From an uncultured Woeseiaceae bacterium (GTDB lineage Bacteria; Pseudomonadota; Gammaproteobacteria; Steroidobacterales; Woeseiaceae), in contig CALZMQ010000027.1 in assembly GCA_945788625.1 (NCBI GenBank), positions 1 through 46,736 of the forward strand: DNA of 46,736 nt. The letters run 5' to 3'. The position numbers and the translations under genes are program-made. Positions 34,080 to 41,323 of this stretch are shown piece after piece (position 1 is the stretch's first letter; every line of letters starts with the position of its first letter). Under the pieces are notes generated by a model that was given only the letters and a program-made list of their open reading frames with translations, was not told the origin of the DNA and did no database searches.

Positions 34080-35255
34080 CTAAGACTCGAGCCCGCCGTA
34101 GAAATCCCGCAGCACGGCGATCACTTCTTCGCGGCTGAACTCCGGCGGAATGGTCTCCCCATTTGCCAACATCTCGCGCAGGCGGGTACCGGAGATCGCC
34201 AGACGGTCCTCCGCCGAGTGCGGGCAGGTTCTCCCCGTGGCCATGCCGTTGCATCTGTAGCAGAAGAACGTGATGTCGATTTTTAGGGGCTCGGTCTTCA
34301 TGCTCCCCTGCGGCAATGTATCGAATATATGGTGCGCGTCGAACGGCCCGTAGAAATCCCCGACGCCGGCGTGGTCACGCCCGACAACGAGGTGCGAACA
34401 GCCGAAGTTCTGGCGGAACACGGCGTGTAACAGTGCCTCGCGCGGACCCGCATAGCGCATCTCTATAGGATAGCCAGCCTGGACCACGGTGCCGTCCACG
34501 AAATAGTTGTTGACGAGCGCATCGATCGCCCTGACCCGCACATCGGCCGGGATATCACCCGGCTTCAGCGCACCGAGCACCTGGTGGATCAACAGGCCGT
34601 CGCATATTTCGATCGCGACCTTGGCGAGGTACTCATGGCTGCGGTGCATCGGATTGCGCGTCTGGAATGCGGCGACTTTCGACCAGCCTTTCTCCTGGAA
34701 CAGTGCCCGGGTTTCCTCCGGACGGTGATAAAGCCGGGCGTAGGTCTCAGGAAAGTGGCCTTCTGAAAACGTGCGCACCGGGCCACCGAGACTGACGGGG
34801 CCCTGGCTCATCACTTTTTCGACGCCAGGATGCGCGACATCCGTCGTGCGGAATACGTGTGAGCATTCGAATTCAGCGTCGCCGGCGTATTTCTCCTCGA
34901 CCGTGAGGATGCCGAGCAACTCGCCTGACTCATCGTCAGCTAAAGCCACGTCTTCGCCGAGCTCGATGCTGTCACCAAGCTCCTGTGTGCAGGACAGCGT
35001 GATGGGGATGGGCCAGAAGAGCCCGTTGGCGAGCGTCATGTCTTCACAGCTACGACGCCAGTCCGCCTCGCCCATGAATCCATCGAGCGGTGTGTAGGCG
35101 CCCATGCCGAGCATGAACAGGTCCGACACCTCGCGGCTGGACAGGGGTACGCGTTTCAGTTGCGCAGCCCGCTGTGCGTTTTCAGCCCTTTCCATTGCCG
35201 GCAGGAGAAGCGGCTTCAGCGAGTCCGAGCCGTGTGGGGGAACGAGATTTTGCAT
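34080..35255 (-). CDS. sat: dissimilatory ATP sulfurylase
   Basis: 391 residues, the homo-oligomeric Sat type and not CysDN. Active-site motifs are [12 protein letters not shown] (residues 198-209), GRDHAG (292-297) and a zinc-like site [15 protein letters not shown] (332-346). It makes ATP and sulfate from adenylylsulfate and pyrophosphate, the energy-yielding last step after AprBA. Its start codon lies only 4 bases from the end of a MITE-like element (35260-35527), which has separated it from yeiH and from its probable original ribosome binding site. The remaining upstream sequence offers only a weak AGG 11-13 bases before ATG. Confidence 0.96.
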   Translation of the reverse strand: MQNLVPPHGSDSLKPLLLPAMERAENAQRAAQLKRVPLSSREVSDLFMLGMGAYTPLDGFMGEADWRRSCEDMTLANGLFWPIPITLSCTQELGDSIELGEDVALADDESGELLGILTVEEKYAGDAEFECSHVFRTTDVAHPGVEKVMSQGPVSLGGPVRTFSEGHFPETYARLYHRPEETRALFQEKGWSKVAAFQTRNPMHRSHEYLAKVAIEICDGLLIHQVLGALKPGDIPADVRVRAIDALVNNYFVDGTVVQAGYPIEMRYAGPREALLHAVFRQNFGCSHLVVGRDHAGVGDFYGPFDAHHIFDTLPQGSMKTEPLKIDITFFCYRCNGMATGRTCPHSAEDRLAISGTRLREMLANGETIPPEFSREEVIAVLRDFYGGLES

Positions 35256-35259
35256 TATT

Positions 35260-35527
35260 TAGGGCCTGTTAACACTGAACTGATGAGCACTGTTATGACC
35301 AGGAAGGCGCCAATCAAGGCGCGACGAGCGCCGTTTGGTCATTCCAAATAAGCGAGGAGCAACACCGAGTGGCGCCTTCCTGGCCATAACCCGAAGGGCC
35401 GGGGCTATTTTTCCGCCCGGCGGCGTTATCCGTCGCTCATATAGAGTCACTATACGTCGCTCCTTCTGCCTTGCCGGACAAAAAAATAGTTCCGGCAGTG
35501 CCATCAGTTCAGTGTTAACAGGCCCTA
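35260..35527. mobile_element. 268-bp MITE-like element with perfect terminal inverted repeats
   Basis: The ends 35260-35285 and 35502-35527 are perfect 26-base inverted repeats (outermost bases TAGGGCCTGTTAACAC). The outer TA on both sides fits the TA target duplication of IS630/Tc1-type transposition, leaving 24-base repeats. Inside, 35292-35312 and 35370-35390 form another 21-base inverted pair with one mismatch, and TGCCGGA/TCCGGCA at 35472-35497 makes a third hairpin. There is no transposase frame. It occupies the whole gap between yeiH (stop at 35529) and sat (start at 35255). Confidence 0.9.
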
Positions 35528-35528
35528 C

Positions 35529-36521
35529 CTACCTGATCAGTGCGATGCCGCCAATCACAAACGCGGCGAGCAAGAGAGTCTGTATCACCATTACGCCGAT
35601 CGGTGCCGGACCGACATCGGCCAACGCCTTCAGCGAGGTCTTCACGCCAAGCGCGGCGACCGCCGTGAGCAGGCACCAGCTGGAAACCGGCGTCAGCATC
35701 GAATGCGCCTCCGGGGGAACCCAGCCCATGCTGTTGACGACAACGAGCACGACGAATGCAATAAGAAACCACGGCAGCAGCGGTCGTTTGTCGGGCGACT
35801 CGGCACGGCTGCGGTGGGTTATCAACGAGATTACGACAACGACCGGTACCAGGCAGGCCACGCGAATGAGCTTTACGAGTGTGGAGATCTCGCCGCTTTG
35901 ATCTGAAATGATGTAGCCGGCACCGACAACCTGGGCAACATCGTGGATCGTCGCACCGAGAAAAACGCCTGCAGTTACGTTGTCATACTGGAGGTAAGTG
36001 ACGAAAACCGGGTAAACGACCATGGCAACCGTGCTCAGCGCGGTAACGCCGGCGACGGTCAGGATCGTATTGCGCTCATGGTCCTTGTGCGACGGCAGTA
36101 CCGACGCGATCGCGAGCGCGGCAGACGCGCCGCAGATGCCAACCGCACCTGCCGAAAGCACGGAATGATCGCCTCTCAGGCCGAAGGCACGCCCGATCAG
36201 GCCTCCTACCAGGATCGTCGCCACGACACCGCCCATGATCAGGGCAACAACAGACCAACCGAGATCCATGACCTCCCCCGTCGTGATTCGGAGACCGAGT
36301 AACGCGACCCCCAAGCGGAGGATGTTGCGGCTTGCAAAGAAGATTCCGGCGGCAAAACGCTCGTCTTCAGTGAGAAAGTTGAAGGCCATTCCGAACAACA
36401 ATGCGTACAACATCGCGGGACCACCAAGCTGATCACTCACGAATCTCACGGCGAGTGCGATGGTCGCACTGAGAAGCAGGCCGGGCATGGCAGCCCGAAC
36501 TGTATCAATCGTCCTGGTCAT
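35529..36521 (-). CDS. YeiH-family putative sulfate exporter
   Basis: 330 residues with 9 to 11 transmembrane helices. Family signatures are SVLSAGAVGICGASAALAIA, HERNTILTVAGVTALST and GATIHDVAQVVGAGY, each typical of the putative sulfate exporter (PSE, YeiH/YadS) family. The start is ATG 36521 with AAAGGGATC upstream; the ORF extension to 36545 is unlikely. Its position upstream of sat on the same strand suggests removal of sulfate made in the cytoplasm by AprBA-Sat. Transport of sulfate is predicted for the family but not proven. The stop codon is one base from the MITE. Confidence 0.88.
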   Translation of the reverse strand: MTRTIDTVRAAMPGLLLSATIALAVRFVSDQLGGPAMLYALLFGMAFNFLTEDERFAAGIFFASRNILRLGVALLGLRITTGEVMDLGWSVVALIMGGVVATILVGGLIGRAFGLRGDHSVLSAGAVGICGASAALAIASVLPSHKDHERNTILTVAGVTALSTVAMVVYPVFVTYLQYDNVTAGVFLGATIHDVAQVVGAGYIISDQSGEISTLVKLIRVACLVPVVVVISLITHRSRAESPDKRPLLPWFLIAFVVLVVVNSMGWVPPEAHSMLTPVSSWCLLTAVAALGVKTSLKALADVGPAPIGVMVIQTLLLAAFVIGGIALIR

Positions 36522-36569
36522 TGAAGATCCCTTTTGTACTGGCAATCGCCGACGGCGCCAGAAATATGT

Positions 36570-36602
36570 GGATTAGTGGATTAGTGGATTAGTATATTAT
36601 AA
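36570..36602 (+). promoter_or_regulatory. tandem GGATTAGT repeats and operator-like palindrome before sorA
   Basis: GGATTAGT occurs three times head to tail at 36570-36577, 36578-36585 and 36586-36593. The last copy runs into TTAGTATATTATAA (36589-36602), which matches the sHdr promoter palindrome at 23626-23639 in 12 of 14 positions. It lies 47 bases before the sorA start and between divergent yeiH and sorA, so it may control both. Confidence 0.5.
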
Positions 36603-36648
36603 TTTCTACATATACCCGAATTTTGTCGAAATCGAGTCGGAGTAACTG

Positions 36649-37965
36649 GTGACGGATATAAAACGCGGCATTCACGAACTTTACGCTTTGGACCCGGTCG
36701 CAGCGGACCAGCAGCTCTGGGGGCGCAAGCCCGATCCGGTAACACGGCGCGGTTTCCTGACCAAAGGCAGCCTGGTCGCGATGTCTGCGGCAGTCGGCGC
36801 ATCAATTCCGTTCGCGCACATGATGCCCGAGGGGCTGATCCCGGCGGCGCTCGCGCAGGCGGATCAGCCGTTCCAGATTCCCGGCAAGGAAGGACTCGTG
36901 GTCCTGAACGACCGGCCCGTCAATGCCGAAACGCCGGCGCATCTGCTCGACGACAGGATCACGCCCGCGAAACACCTGTTCGTTCGCAACAACGGCATTC
37001 CACCGGACACCGCGAATATCGACGCCGATGCCTGGGTGCTCGAATTCGGCGGCGAATCCGTGGCACGCGAGCTGACGCTGACCGTCGCGGACCTGAAGAA
37101 ACAGTTCGATCATCACACGTACCAGCTACAGCTCGAGTGCGGCGGCAACGGGCGCAGTGAGTTCGTCCCGCCCGCATCCGGCAACCAATGGTCGATCGGT
37201 GCCATCGGCTGTCCGGAATGGACCGGCGTCAGGCTCAGGGACGTACTCGAATTCGTGGGCATCAAGGACGATGCCGTATACGTTGCCTACTACGGCGCCG
37301 ATATTCACGCGAGCGGAGATCGCAACAAGGTGCCGATTTCCCGCGGTGTGCCGGTCGAGAAAGCACTCGAGGATGAAACGCTCATTGCATGGGCCATGAA
37401 TGGCGAGGACATACCTGCAATGAACGGCTATCCGCTACGCCTGATGTGCGCCGGATGGCCCGGCTCGGTGAGCGGGAAATGGCTGAAGAAGATCGTGGTC
37501 CGCAACCAGGTTCACGATGGACCCAAGATGACCGGCACCTCGTATCGCGTGCCCTGCAAGTCCGTCGCGCCCGGCACTGTAGTGCCCGAGGAGGACATGT
37601 GCATCATCGAATCGATGCCGGTCAAATCACTGCTCACTTTCCCGAAGTCGGGAATAGAGCACGCCATCGGCGCGCCGCTGTCGTTGCGAGGCCACGCCTG
37701 GGCAGGCGACCTCGAGGTTACCGCAGTGCACGTCTCGATCGACTTCGGCGCCACCTGGAAAGAAGCGTCGCTCGAAGCGGCAGCGAACCGTTTCGCGTGG
37801 CAGCACTGGAGTGCGGACGTCGAGTTTCCACAGACCGGTTATTTCGAGGTATGGGCCAGGGCCACCGACAGCGCCGGCCGCTCGCAGCCCATGGTGCTGC
37901 CCGGCTGGAATCCCAAGGGCTACCTCAATAACGCCTGTCACCGCATCGCCGTACAGGTCGTCTGA
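36649..37965 (+). CDS. sorA: periplasmic sulfite dehydrogenase, molybdopterin subunit (SorA-like)
   Basis: 438 residues. A twin-arginine signal (TRRGFLTKGSLVAMSAAVGAS) is followed by a sulfite-oxidase fold. The molybdenum-binding cysteine is Cys164 in LECGGNGRS, and blocks such as WTGVRLRDVLEF and the C-terminal Mo-co dimerisation domain (about 310-438) are typical. It oxidises sulfite directly to sulfate in the periplasm. The GTG start at 36649 has GGAGTAA upstream. The next gene, a c-type cytochrome, overlaps by one base, forming a SorAB-like pair. SoxC is an alternative name, but no sox genes are in the window. Confidence 0.88.
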   Translation: MTDIKRGIHELYALDPVAADQQLWGRKPDPVTRRGFLTKGSLVAMSAAVGASIPFAHMMPEGLIPAALAQADQPFQIPGKEGLVVLNDRPVNAETPAHLLDDRITPAKHLFVRNNGIPPDTANIDADAWVLEFGGESVARELTLTVADLKKQFDHHTYQLQLECGGNGRSEFVPPASGNQWSIGAIGCPEWTGVRLRDVLEFVGIKDDAVYVAYYGADIHASGDRNKVPISRGVPVEKALEDETLIAWAMNGEDIPAMNGYPLRLMCAGWPGSVSGKWLKKIVVRNQVHDGPKMTGTSYRVPCKSVAPGTVVPEEDMCIIESMPVKSLLTFPKSGIEHAIGAPLSLRGHAWAGDLEVTAVHVSIDFGATWKEASLEAAANRFAWQHWSADVEFPQTGYFEVWARATDSAGRSQPMVLPGWNPKGYLNNACHRIAVQVV

Positions 37966-38408
37966 TGCAATCGATGCGGGCAGTTACTGTGGTCACGGCA
38001 GGAATCGTGACCGCGCTGTTGCTGTTGACGTCCTGCGCTGAAAAGGAAGATGGGCAGGAGCCACCGGCCGCGGCACCCGTGGTGGTCGCAGCGGCTGAAC
38101 CCGAGATCGACCCGGTGACCGGGTTGAAGATGACCGGCGACTGGGAACTGGTGCGTGGAAACTGCACCGCGTGTCATTCGGCCAAACTGGTCACGCAGCA
38201 GCGAGGCACCGACCAGCAGTGGCTGACGATGATTCGCTGGATGCAGGAGAAACAGAACCTGTGGCAATTCGATCCGAATACCGAGAGCAGGATCATCGCG
38301 TACCTGTCCGAAAATTATGCGCCCGATGCCGCTCGACGACGGGCCGCCATTCCGCGGGACCTGTTGCCGCCGAACCCCTACGCAGCGGATACCGCAAGTC
38401 CGAACTGA
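37965..38408 (+). CDS. sorB: lipoprotein cytochrome c, electron acceptor of the sulfite dehydrogenase (SorB-like)
   Basis: 147 residues. A lipoprotein signal ends in LLTSC (Cys24), so the protein is probably anchored to a membrane. A single heme c site is CTACH at residues 66-70, and Met residues downstream (MIRWMQEK) can serve as the sixth ligand. A Pro/Ala-rich linker lies between lipobox and heme domain. It overlaps the sorA stop and should take electrons from the molybdenum subunit and pass them to the respiratory chain. The heme domain is shorter than typical SoxD, supporting the SorB assignment. Confidence 0.82.
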   Translation: MQSMRAVTVVTAGIVTALLLLTSCAEKEDGQEPPAAAPVVVAAAEPEIDPVTGLKMTGDWELVRGNCTACHSAKLVTQQRGTDQQWLTMIRWMQEKQNLWQFDPNTESRIIAYLSENYAPDAARRRAAIPRDLLPPNPYAADTASPN

Positions 38409-38436
38409 CCGGCCCCGGCTCCAGGAGTAATGAACG

Positions 38437-38826
38437 ATGCTAGTGTCCCCCGCCGATGTTGTCGCTCGCGCCAAGGCAACCATCAAGGAATGTACCGTCA
38501 CCGATGTACACCAGTGCCTCGATTCCGAAACGCTTCTGATCGATATCCGGGAGGCGCCTGAATTCAACAGGGGACACATAGCGGGAGCGCTGCTTGCGCC
38601 GCGCGGCTTGCTGGAATTCGACATCCACGGCATCGTTGAACGCACAACGATCGATTCGAGTATCGCGCCACAGGATCGCGACATAGTGCTTTACTGCGGC
38701 ACCGGCGGTCGCTCGGCACTGGCCGCGCTGACGCTCGATTCGATGGGCTATCGCAACGCCAAATCGATGGCGGGCGGGATTGTCGCCTGGGCGGCGGCGG
38801 GATTGCCGGTCGAGACACCGTCCTGA
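38437..38826 (+). CDS. rhodanese-like sulfurtransferase
   Basis: 129 residues, a single rhodanese domain. Motifs are LLIDIREAPEFNRGHIAGA (residues 33-51) and the active loop CGTGGRSA with Cys87; the C-terminal GGIVAWAAAGLP is standard. No signal peptide, hence cytoplasmic. It begins 28 bases after the cytochrome gene and is probably in the sorAB operon. Such rhodaneses can load TusA or DsrE with sulfane sulfur; here it may feed the sHdr pathway. Confidence 0.88.
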   Translation: MLVSPADVVARAKATIKECTVTDVHQCLDSETLLIDIREAPEFNRGHIAGALLAPRGLLEFDIHGIVERTTIDSSIAPQDRDIVLYCGTGGRSALAALTLDSMGYRNAKSMAGGIVAWAAAGLPVETPS

Positions 38827-38921
38827 CCGTTCACACCGGTCCACTCGCCCCGTAGCACCGCATACTGAGCCAAACCCTTGACGCTGCTCTGTTTATTGCC
38901 CCGAGTACGAGAAATCCCGAA

Positions 38922-38949
38922 TTGACACCCTCGGCGTGTATGGGATCAT
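38922..38949 (+). promoter_or_regulatory. candidate promoter of the c-di-GMP riboswitch transcript
   Basis: A perfect -35 box TTGACA (38922-38927) is followed after 16 bases by GATCAT (38944-38949), which matches the -10 consensus in 4 of 6 positions. Transcription from it would begin close to 38957, at the start of the riboswitch aptamer. Confidence 0.5.
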
Positions 38950-38956
38950 GATGTGG

Positions 38957-39066
38957 CGAAACGGCAAAACTGGCTAAAGCCAGTGACGCAAAGCCACGGG
39001 TCCTCATTTCCTCCGCGACGCCTTCTGCGACGCCACGTAGGACCTCAAGATCGCCGGGCTGCCGAA
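38957..39066 (+). ncRNA. c-di-GMP-I (GEMM-I) riboswitch aptamer
   Basis: The sequence follows the GEMM-I consensus closely. GGCAAA (38963-38968) is followed by a hairpin ACTGGC-TAAA-GCCAGT (38969-38984), the invariant block GACGCAAAGCCACGGG (38985-39000), a second stem GGTCCT/AGGACC and the closing segment GCCGGGCTGCCG (39053-39064). It binds the second messenger cyclic di-GMP. The downstream coding unit is a 28-residue membrane peptide at 39099 with a strong ribosome site, so translation or transcription of that peptide should depend on c-di-GMP. The variable arm of about 40 bases is longer than average. Confidence 0.92.
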
Positions 39067-39098
39067 CCACTCTACGGCTAGTCGAAAGGAGAACAAGG

Positions 39099-39185
39099 GT
39101 GCCTTGGATCAAGAAGATCCCAGTATCGCTCATACTGGTGACTTTGCTTGTAATTTACTTTTTTGCCAGTGGGGCGTTGCCATAG
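39099..39185 (+). CDS. 28-residue single-span membrane peptide under riboswitch control
   Basis: GTG at 39099 is preceded by AAGGAG at a 7-base spacing. The predicted peptide starts MPWIKKIP and continues with one hydrophobic helix (VSLILVTLLVIYFFA), ending SGALP. The Lys-Lys pair before the helix favours an N-in orientation in the inner membrane. It is too short to be found by ordinary gene calling. It lies 33 bases after the GEMM-I aptamer and nothing else in this transcript looks coding. It may be a small regulatory or toxin-like membrane peptide; function is unknown. Confidence 0.65.
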   Translation: MPWIKKIPVSLILVTLLVIYFFASGALP

Positions 39186-39209
39186 GGGAAACCAGCAGGC
39201 AGATAGATC

Positions 39210-39251
39210 GTCTCGCCGGGCGCGGCATTCTGAGGCGGATTCAGGCGAGAC
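39210..39251 (+). other. hairpin after the small membrane peptide
   Basis: An 8-base perfect stem GTCTCGCC (39210-39217) / GGCGAGAC (39244-39251) encloses a 26-base loop. There is no T-run after it, so it is a weak candidate terminator or mRNA-stabilising structure for the riboswitch transcript. The remaining 130 bases to the convergent gene at 39382 hold nothing recognisable. Confidence 0.4.
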
Positions 39252-39381
39252 AATGCGAGCATTCACGTGCTATCGCGATTCGATTGTGACGGCAGCGGGC
39301 GGATGACGTCGCTCGAATCGAGATTAAGCGTATGCACCGACTCGCCGAATGAGCGAGCACGGAAAGGTCGACCTCAAGATA

Positions 39382-40320
39382 TCATGGAGCGATACAAGCC
39401 AGGTCTTGCGCGAGAATGACGTCGCCGTCGTAGCGCGACCGCACCAGATCGGTATTCTTCCGGAGGTCGCGCAAGCTACGTGCCATGAAATGGCTCAACA
39501 GCAGTTTGCCTGGGCGAGCCCTGGCTGCAATCGCACCGATGACGCTCGGCGGAGCATGGAGTCGACGGCCTACGCCACCGATGTCTTCCGGAACTGCCAT
39601 GTGCATGACCAGGATCGACGTGTCCTTCGCGAACTCGACGAAATCCGCGTTGCTGCCGTTCTGGTCGCTTGCAAAAACTATCGACCTGTCACCTGCCCGG
39701 ACGCGGAACGCCAGCGCCGGAACGATACCGTGCGGCACGTGCATGGCTTCAACCACCATATCGGCGCTTTGATACACCGTGGCGACGCCGTCATCGCCGA
39801 CCTCTTTGGCAAGCAGCAGTGGCCGCCTGGCGGTACCGTCCAGATACCCCGACAGGTAAGCGTAGGCACCCGACCCGGGATCCAGCAAGCTTCGCAACCA
39901 TGACTCGAGACCCGGGAACTGCCCGTCGGCATCGGGCCCGGCGACCGCCAGGGAGCGCGTGCGCCGGGAAAAATTGCCGGACTTGAGCAATGCCGGAAAA
40001 TCGGCTGAATGATCGACGTGTAAATGACTCAGGCCGACGAAATCGAGATCGGCGAAGCTCGCACCCGACTCGCCGAATCTAAGAAACGTGCCCGCGCCGG
40101 CATCGATCAGTACTCGCGATACGCCGTCGACCCAGACGACATAGCCCGATGATGCACGGTCGTCGTCAGCAATGGGACCACCGGAGCCGAGCACTTGCAC
40201 AACGACACCCCTGGATGGCGGGCAACTGGCCTTCGACGCCTCGCATGAAATCAAGGTGGGCAGCACGATCATCGTAGTCAGAATGATCTTGAAAAGGCCT
40301 TTTTTGAGAGGGATTTTCAT
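39382..40320 (-). CDS. MBL-fold hydrolase lipoprotein (RNase Z/arylsulfatase-like)
   Basis: 312 residues. The lipobox LISC (Cys26) predicts a lipoprotein. The metallo-beta-lactamase motif HLHVDHSAD (His99, His101, Asp103, His104) and the later ASDQNG and LLLSHFM segments give a two-metal site. The opening block VQVLGSGGPIADDDRASSGY is characteristic of the RNase Z-like MBL branch, whose exported members are hydrolases of unknown substrate. It is convergent with the riboswitch transcript and divergent from the hydrogenase genes. No link to hydrogen or sulfur metabolism is evident beyond position. Confidence 0.8.
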   Translation of the reverse strand: MKIPLKKGLFKIILTTMIVLPTLISCEASKASCPPSRGVVVQVLGSGGPIADDDRASSGYVVWVDGVSRVLIDAGAGTFLRFGESGASFADLDFVGLSHLHVDHSADFPALLKSGNFSRRTRSLAVAGPDADGQFPGLESWLRSLLDPGSGAYAYLSGYLDGTARRPLLLAKEVGDDGVATVYQSADMVVEAMHVPHGIVPALAFRVRAGDRSIVFASDQNGSNADFVEFAKDTSILVMHMAVPEDIGGVGRRLHAPPSVIGAIAARARPGKLLLSHFMARSLRDLRKNTDLVRSRYDGDVILAQDLACIAP

Positions 40321-40380
40321 TGGCGCGTTCCGGTACGGTCGTATTCGTACAATCCAGTATATCCGGCGAGGCGGACTCGC

Positions 40381-40396
40381 ATTAGCCTTTGCTAAT
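40381..40396 (+). promoter_or_regulatory. perfect inverted repeat before the hydrogenase genes
   Basis: ATTAGC-CTTT-GCTAAT is a perfect 6-base inverted repeat 16 bases before the first codon of the maturation protease gene. The half-site ATTAG recurs in the promoter elements at 23626, 36589, 33983 and 29100. It is probably an operator or part of the promoter for the hydrogenase operon. Confidence 0.5.
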
Positions 40397-40411
40397 TATT
40401 ACGTGCCCCCA

Positions 40412-40921
40412 ATGTCTACCAAAGCGACATCCATCGCGGTCGTTGGCATCGGTAACAGCCTGCTCACGGACGACGGCGCCGGTATCCATACGCTAGAGCG
40501 ATTTGCCGAAGGCAACACGAATGACGAAGTGTTTTGCCTGGATGGCGGAACCGTTGGCCTGGCGCTGCTGGACAGACTCTCCAATCTTGACGGTCTCGTC
40601 GCATTCGACGCCATGAAACTCGGCAAGCCGCCCGGTGCGGTCACCGTGCTGCAAGGCGCCGACATGGATGCCCATCTCCGCAATCAGCACGGCAGCGTTC
40701 ACGAGGTCGGTCTTTCGGACCTCATGGACGCAATGCGTCTGCGAGGCGACCTGCCCGAAAAGCGTGCGTTGATTGGCATCGAGCCCGAGGACATGGACTG
40801 GGGCACGCAGCCGACTGCGACCGTCAGAGCCGCGCTGCCTGAGGCTGCTGCACACGCGCACGAACTGGTTCGCGATTGGCGTGCCGACCACTGGCGGAGG
40901 CGCGCGAATGACGTCCGTTGA
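40412..40921 (+). CDS. [NiFe]-hydrogenase maturation protease (HyaD/HupD family)
   Basis: 169 residues. The signature VVGIGNSLLTDDGAG (residues 10-24) and a second metal-binding block around AFDAMKLGKPPG are those of the endopeptidase that cuts the C-terminal tail from the nickel-loaded large subunit. The large subunit HynL (44389-46110) still has such a 15-residue tail, so it is the likely substrate. ATG 40412 is preferred; the open frame upstream runs through the opposite gene. The downstream gene overlaps it by 14 bases. Confidence 0.88.
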   Translation: MSTKATSIAVVGIGNSLLTDDGAGIHTLERFAEGNTNDEVFCLDGGTVGLALLDRLSNLDGLVAFDAMKLGKPPGAVTVLQGADMDAHLRNQHGSVHEVGLSDLMDAMRLRGDLPEKRALIGIEPEDMDWGTQPTATVRAALPEAAAHAHELVRDWRADHWRRRANDVR

Positions 40922-41300
40922 CGAAATTCCAGTTCAGGTTGTCGGTCAGCACGGCAACGTGCGACCGATACTGAACGAAATCATGCACGCCCTCGACAGG
41001 CTGCTCGAGAGCGACGAACCCACCATTATTGATCTCGCCGGCCTGCCCTTCGCGCCAGGCGAACTCGAAGAACTGGAAGCGACGCTCGGTACGGGCGAGC
41101 TGACTGCAGAACTCGATGCGCTGGGCTCCAGCCGCATCCGTGAGACGGCCTACCCGGGCGTCTGGTGGCTCGAGCACCGTAACGCCCATAACGAGGTGGT
41201 AGGCCGGTATTTGGAAATCACTCGTACGCCCGAAATCCTGTCATCACAGGAGGCCGACATCGTTGCCGGCCGCGCTCGCCTGGAGGATCGGATCGAATAG
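40908..41300 (+). CDS. HupH/HyaF-type hydrogenase expression protein
   Basis: 130 residues. The core, with LPFAPGELEELEATLGTGELTA and then IRETAYPGVWWLEH, matches the C-terminal HupH domain; the family helps assemble the iron-sulfur small subunit before export. It is shorter than full HupH (about 280 residues), consisting essentially of one domain. It begins inside the end of the protease gene and ends 23 bases before hynS, so it belongs to the hydrogenase operon. Confidence 0.82.
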   Translation: MTSVDEIPVQVVGQHGNVRPILNEIMHALDRLLESDEPTIIDLAGLPFAPGELEELEATLGTGELTAELDALGSSRIRETAYPGVWWLEHRNAHNEVVGRYLEITRTPEILSSQEADIVAGRARLEDRIE

Positions 41301-41323
41301 AAGTATTGCGGGAGGAATACAGC

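Noticed and set aside
38831..39133. Minus-strand 100-codon open frame across the riboswitch region
   Set aside because: It is antisense to the GEMM-I aptamer and to the 28-codon peptide; the plus-strand RNA signals explain the sequence constraint better.
39349..39903. Plus-strand 184-codon open frame
   Set aside because: It is the shadow of the MBL-fold gene at 39382-40320, whose signal peptide and metal motifs are clear.
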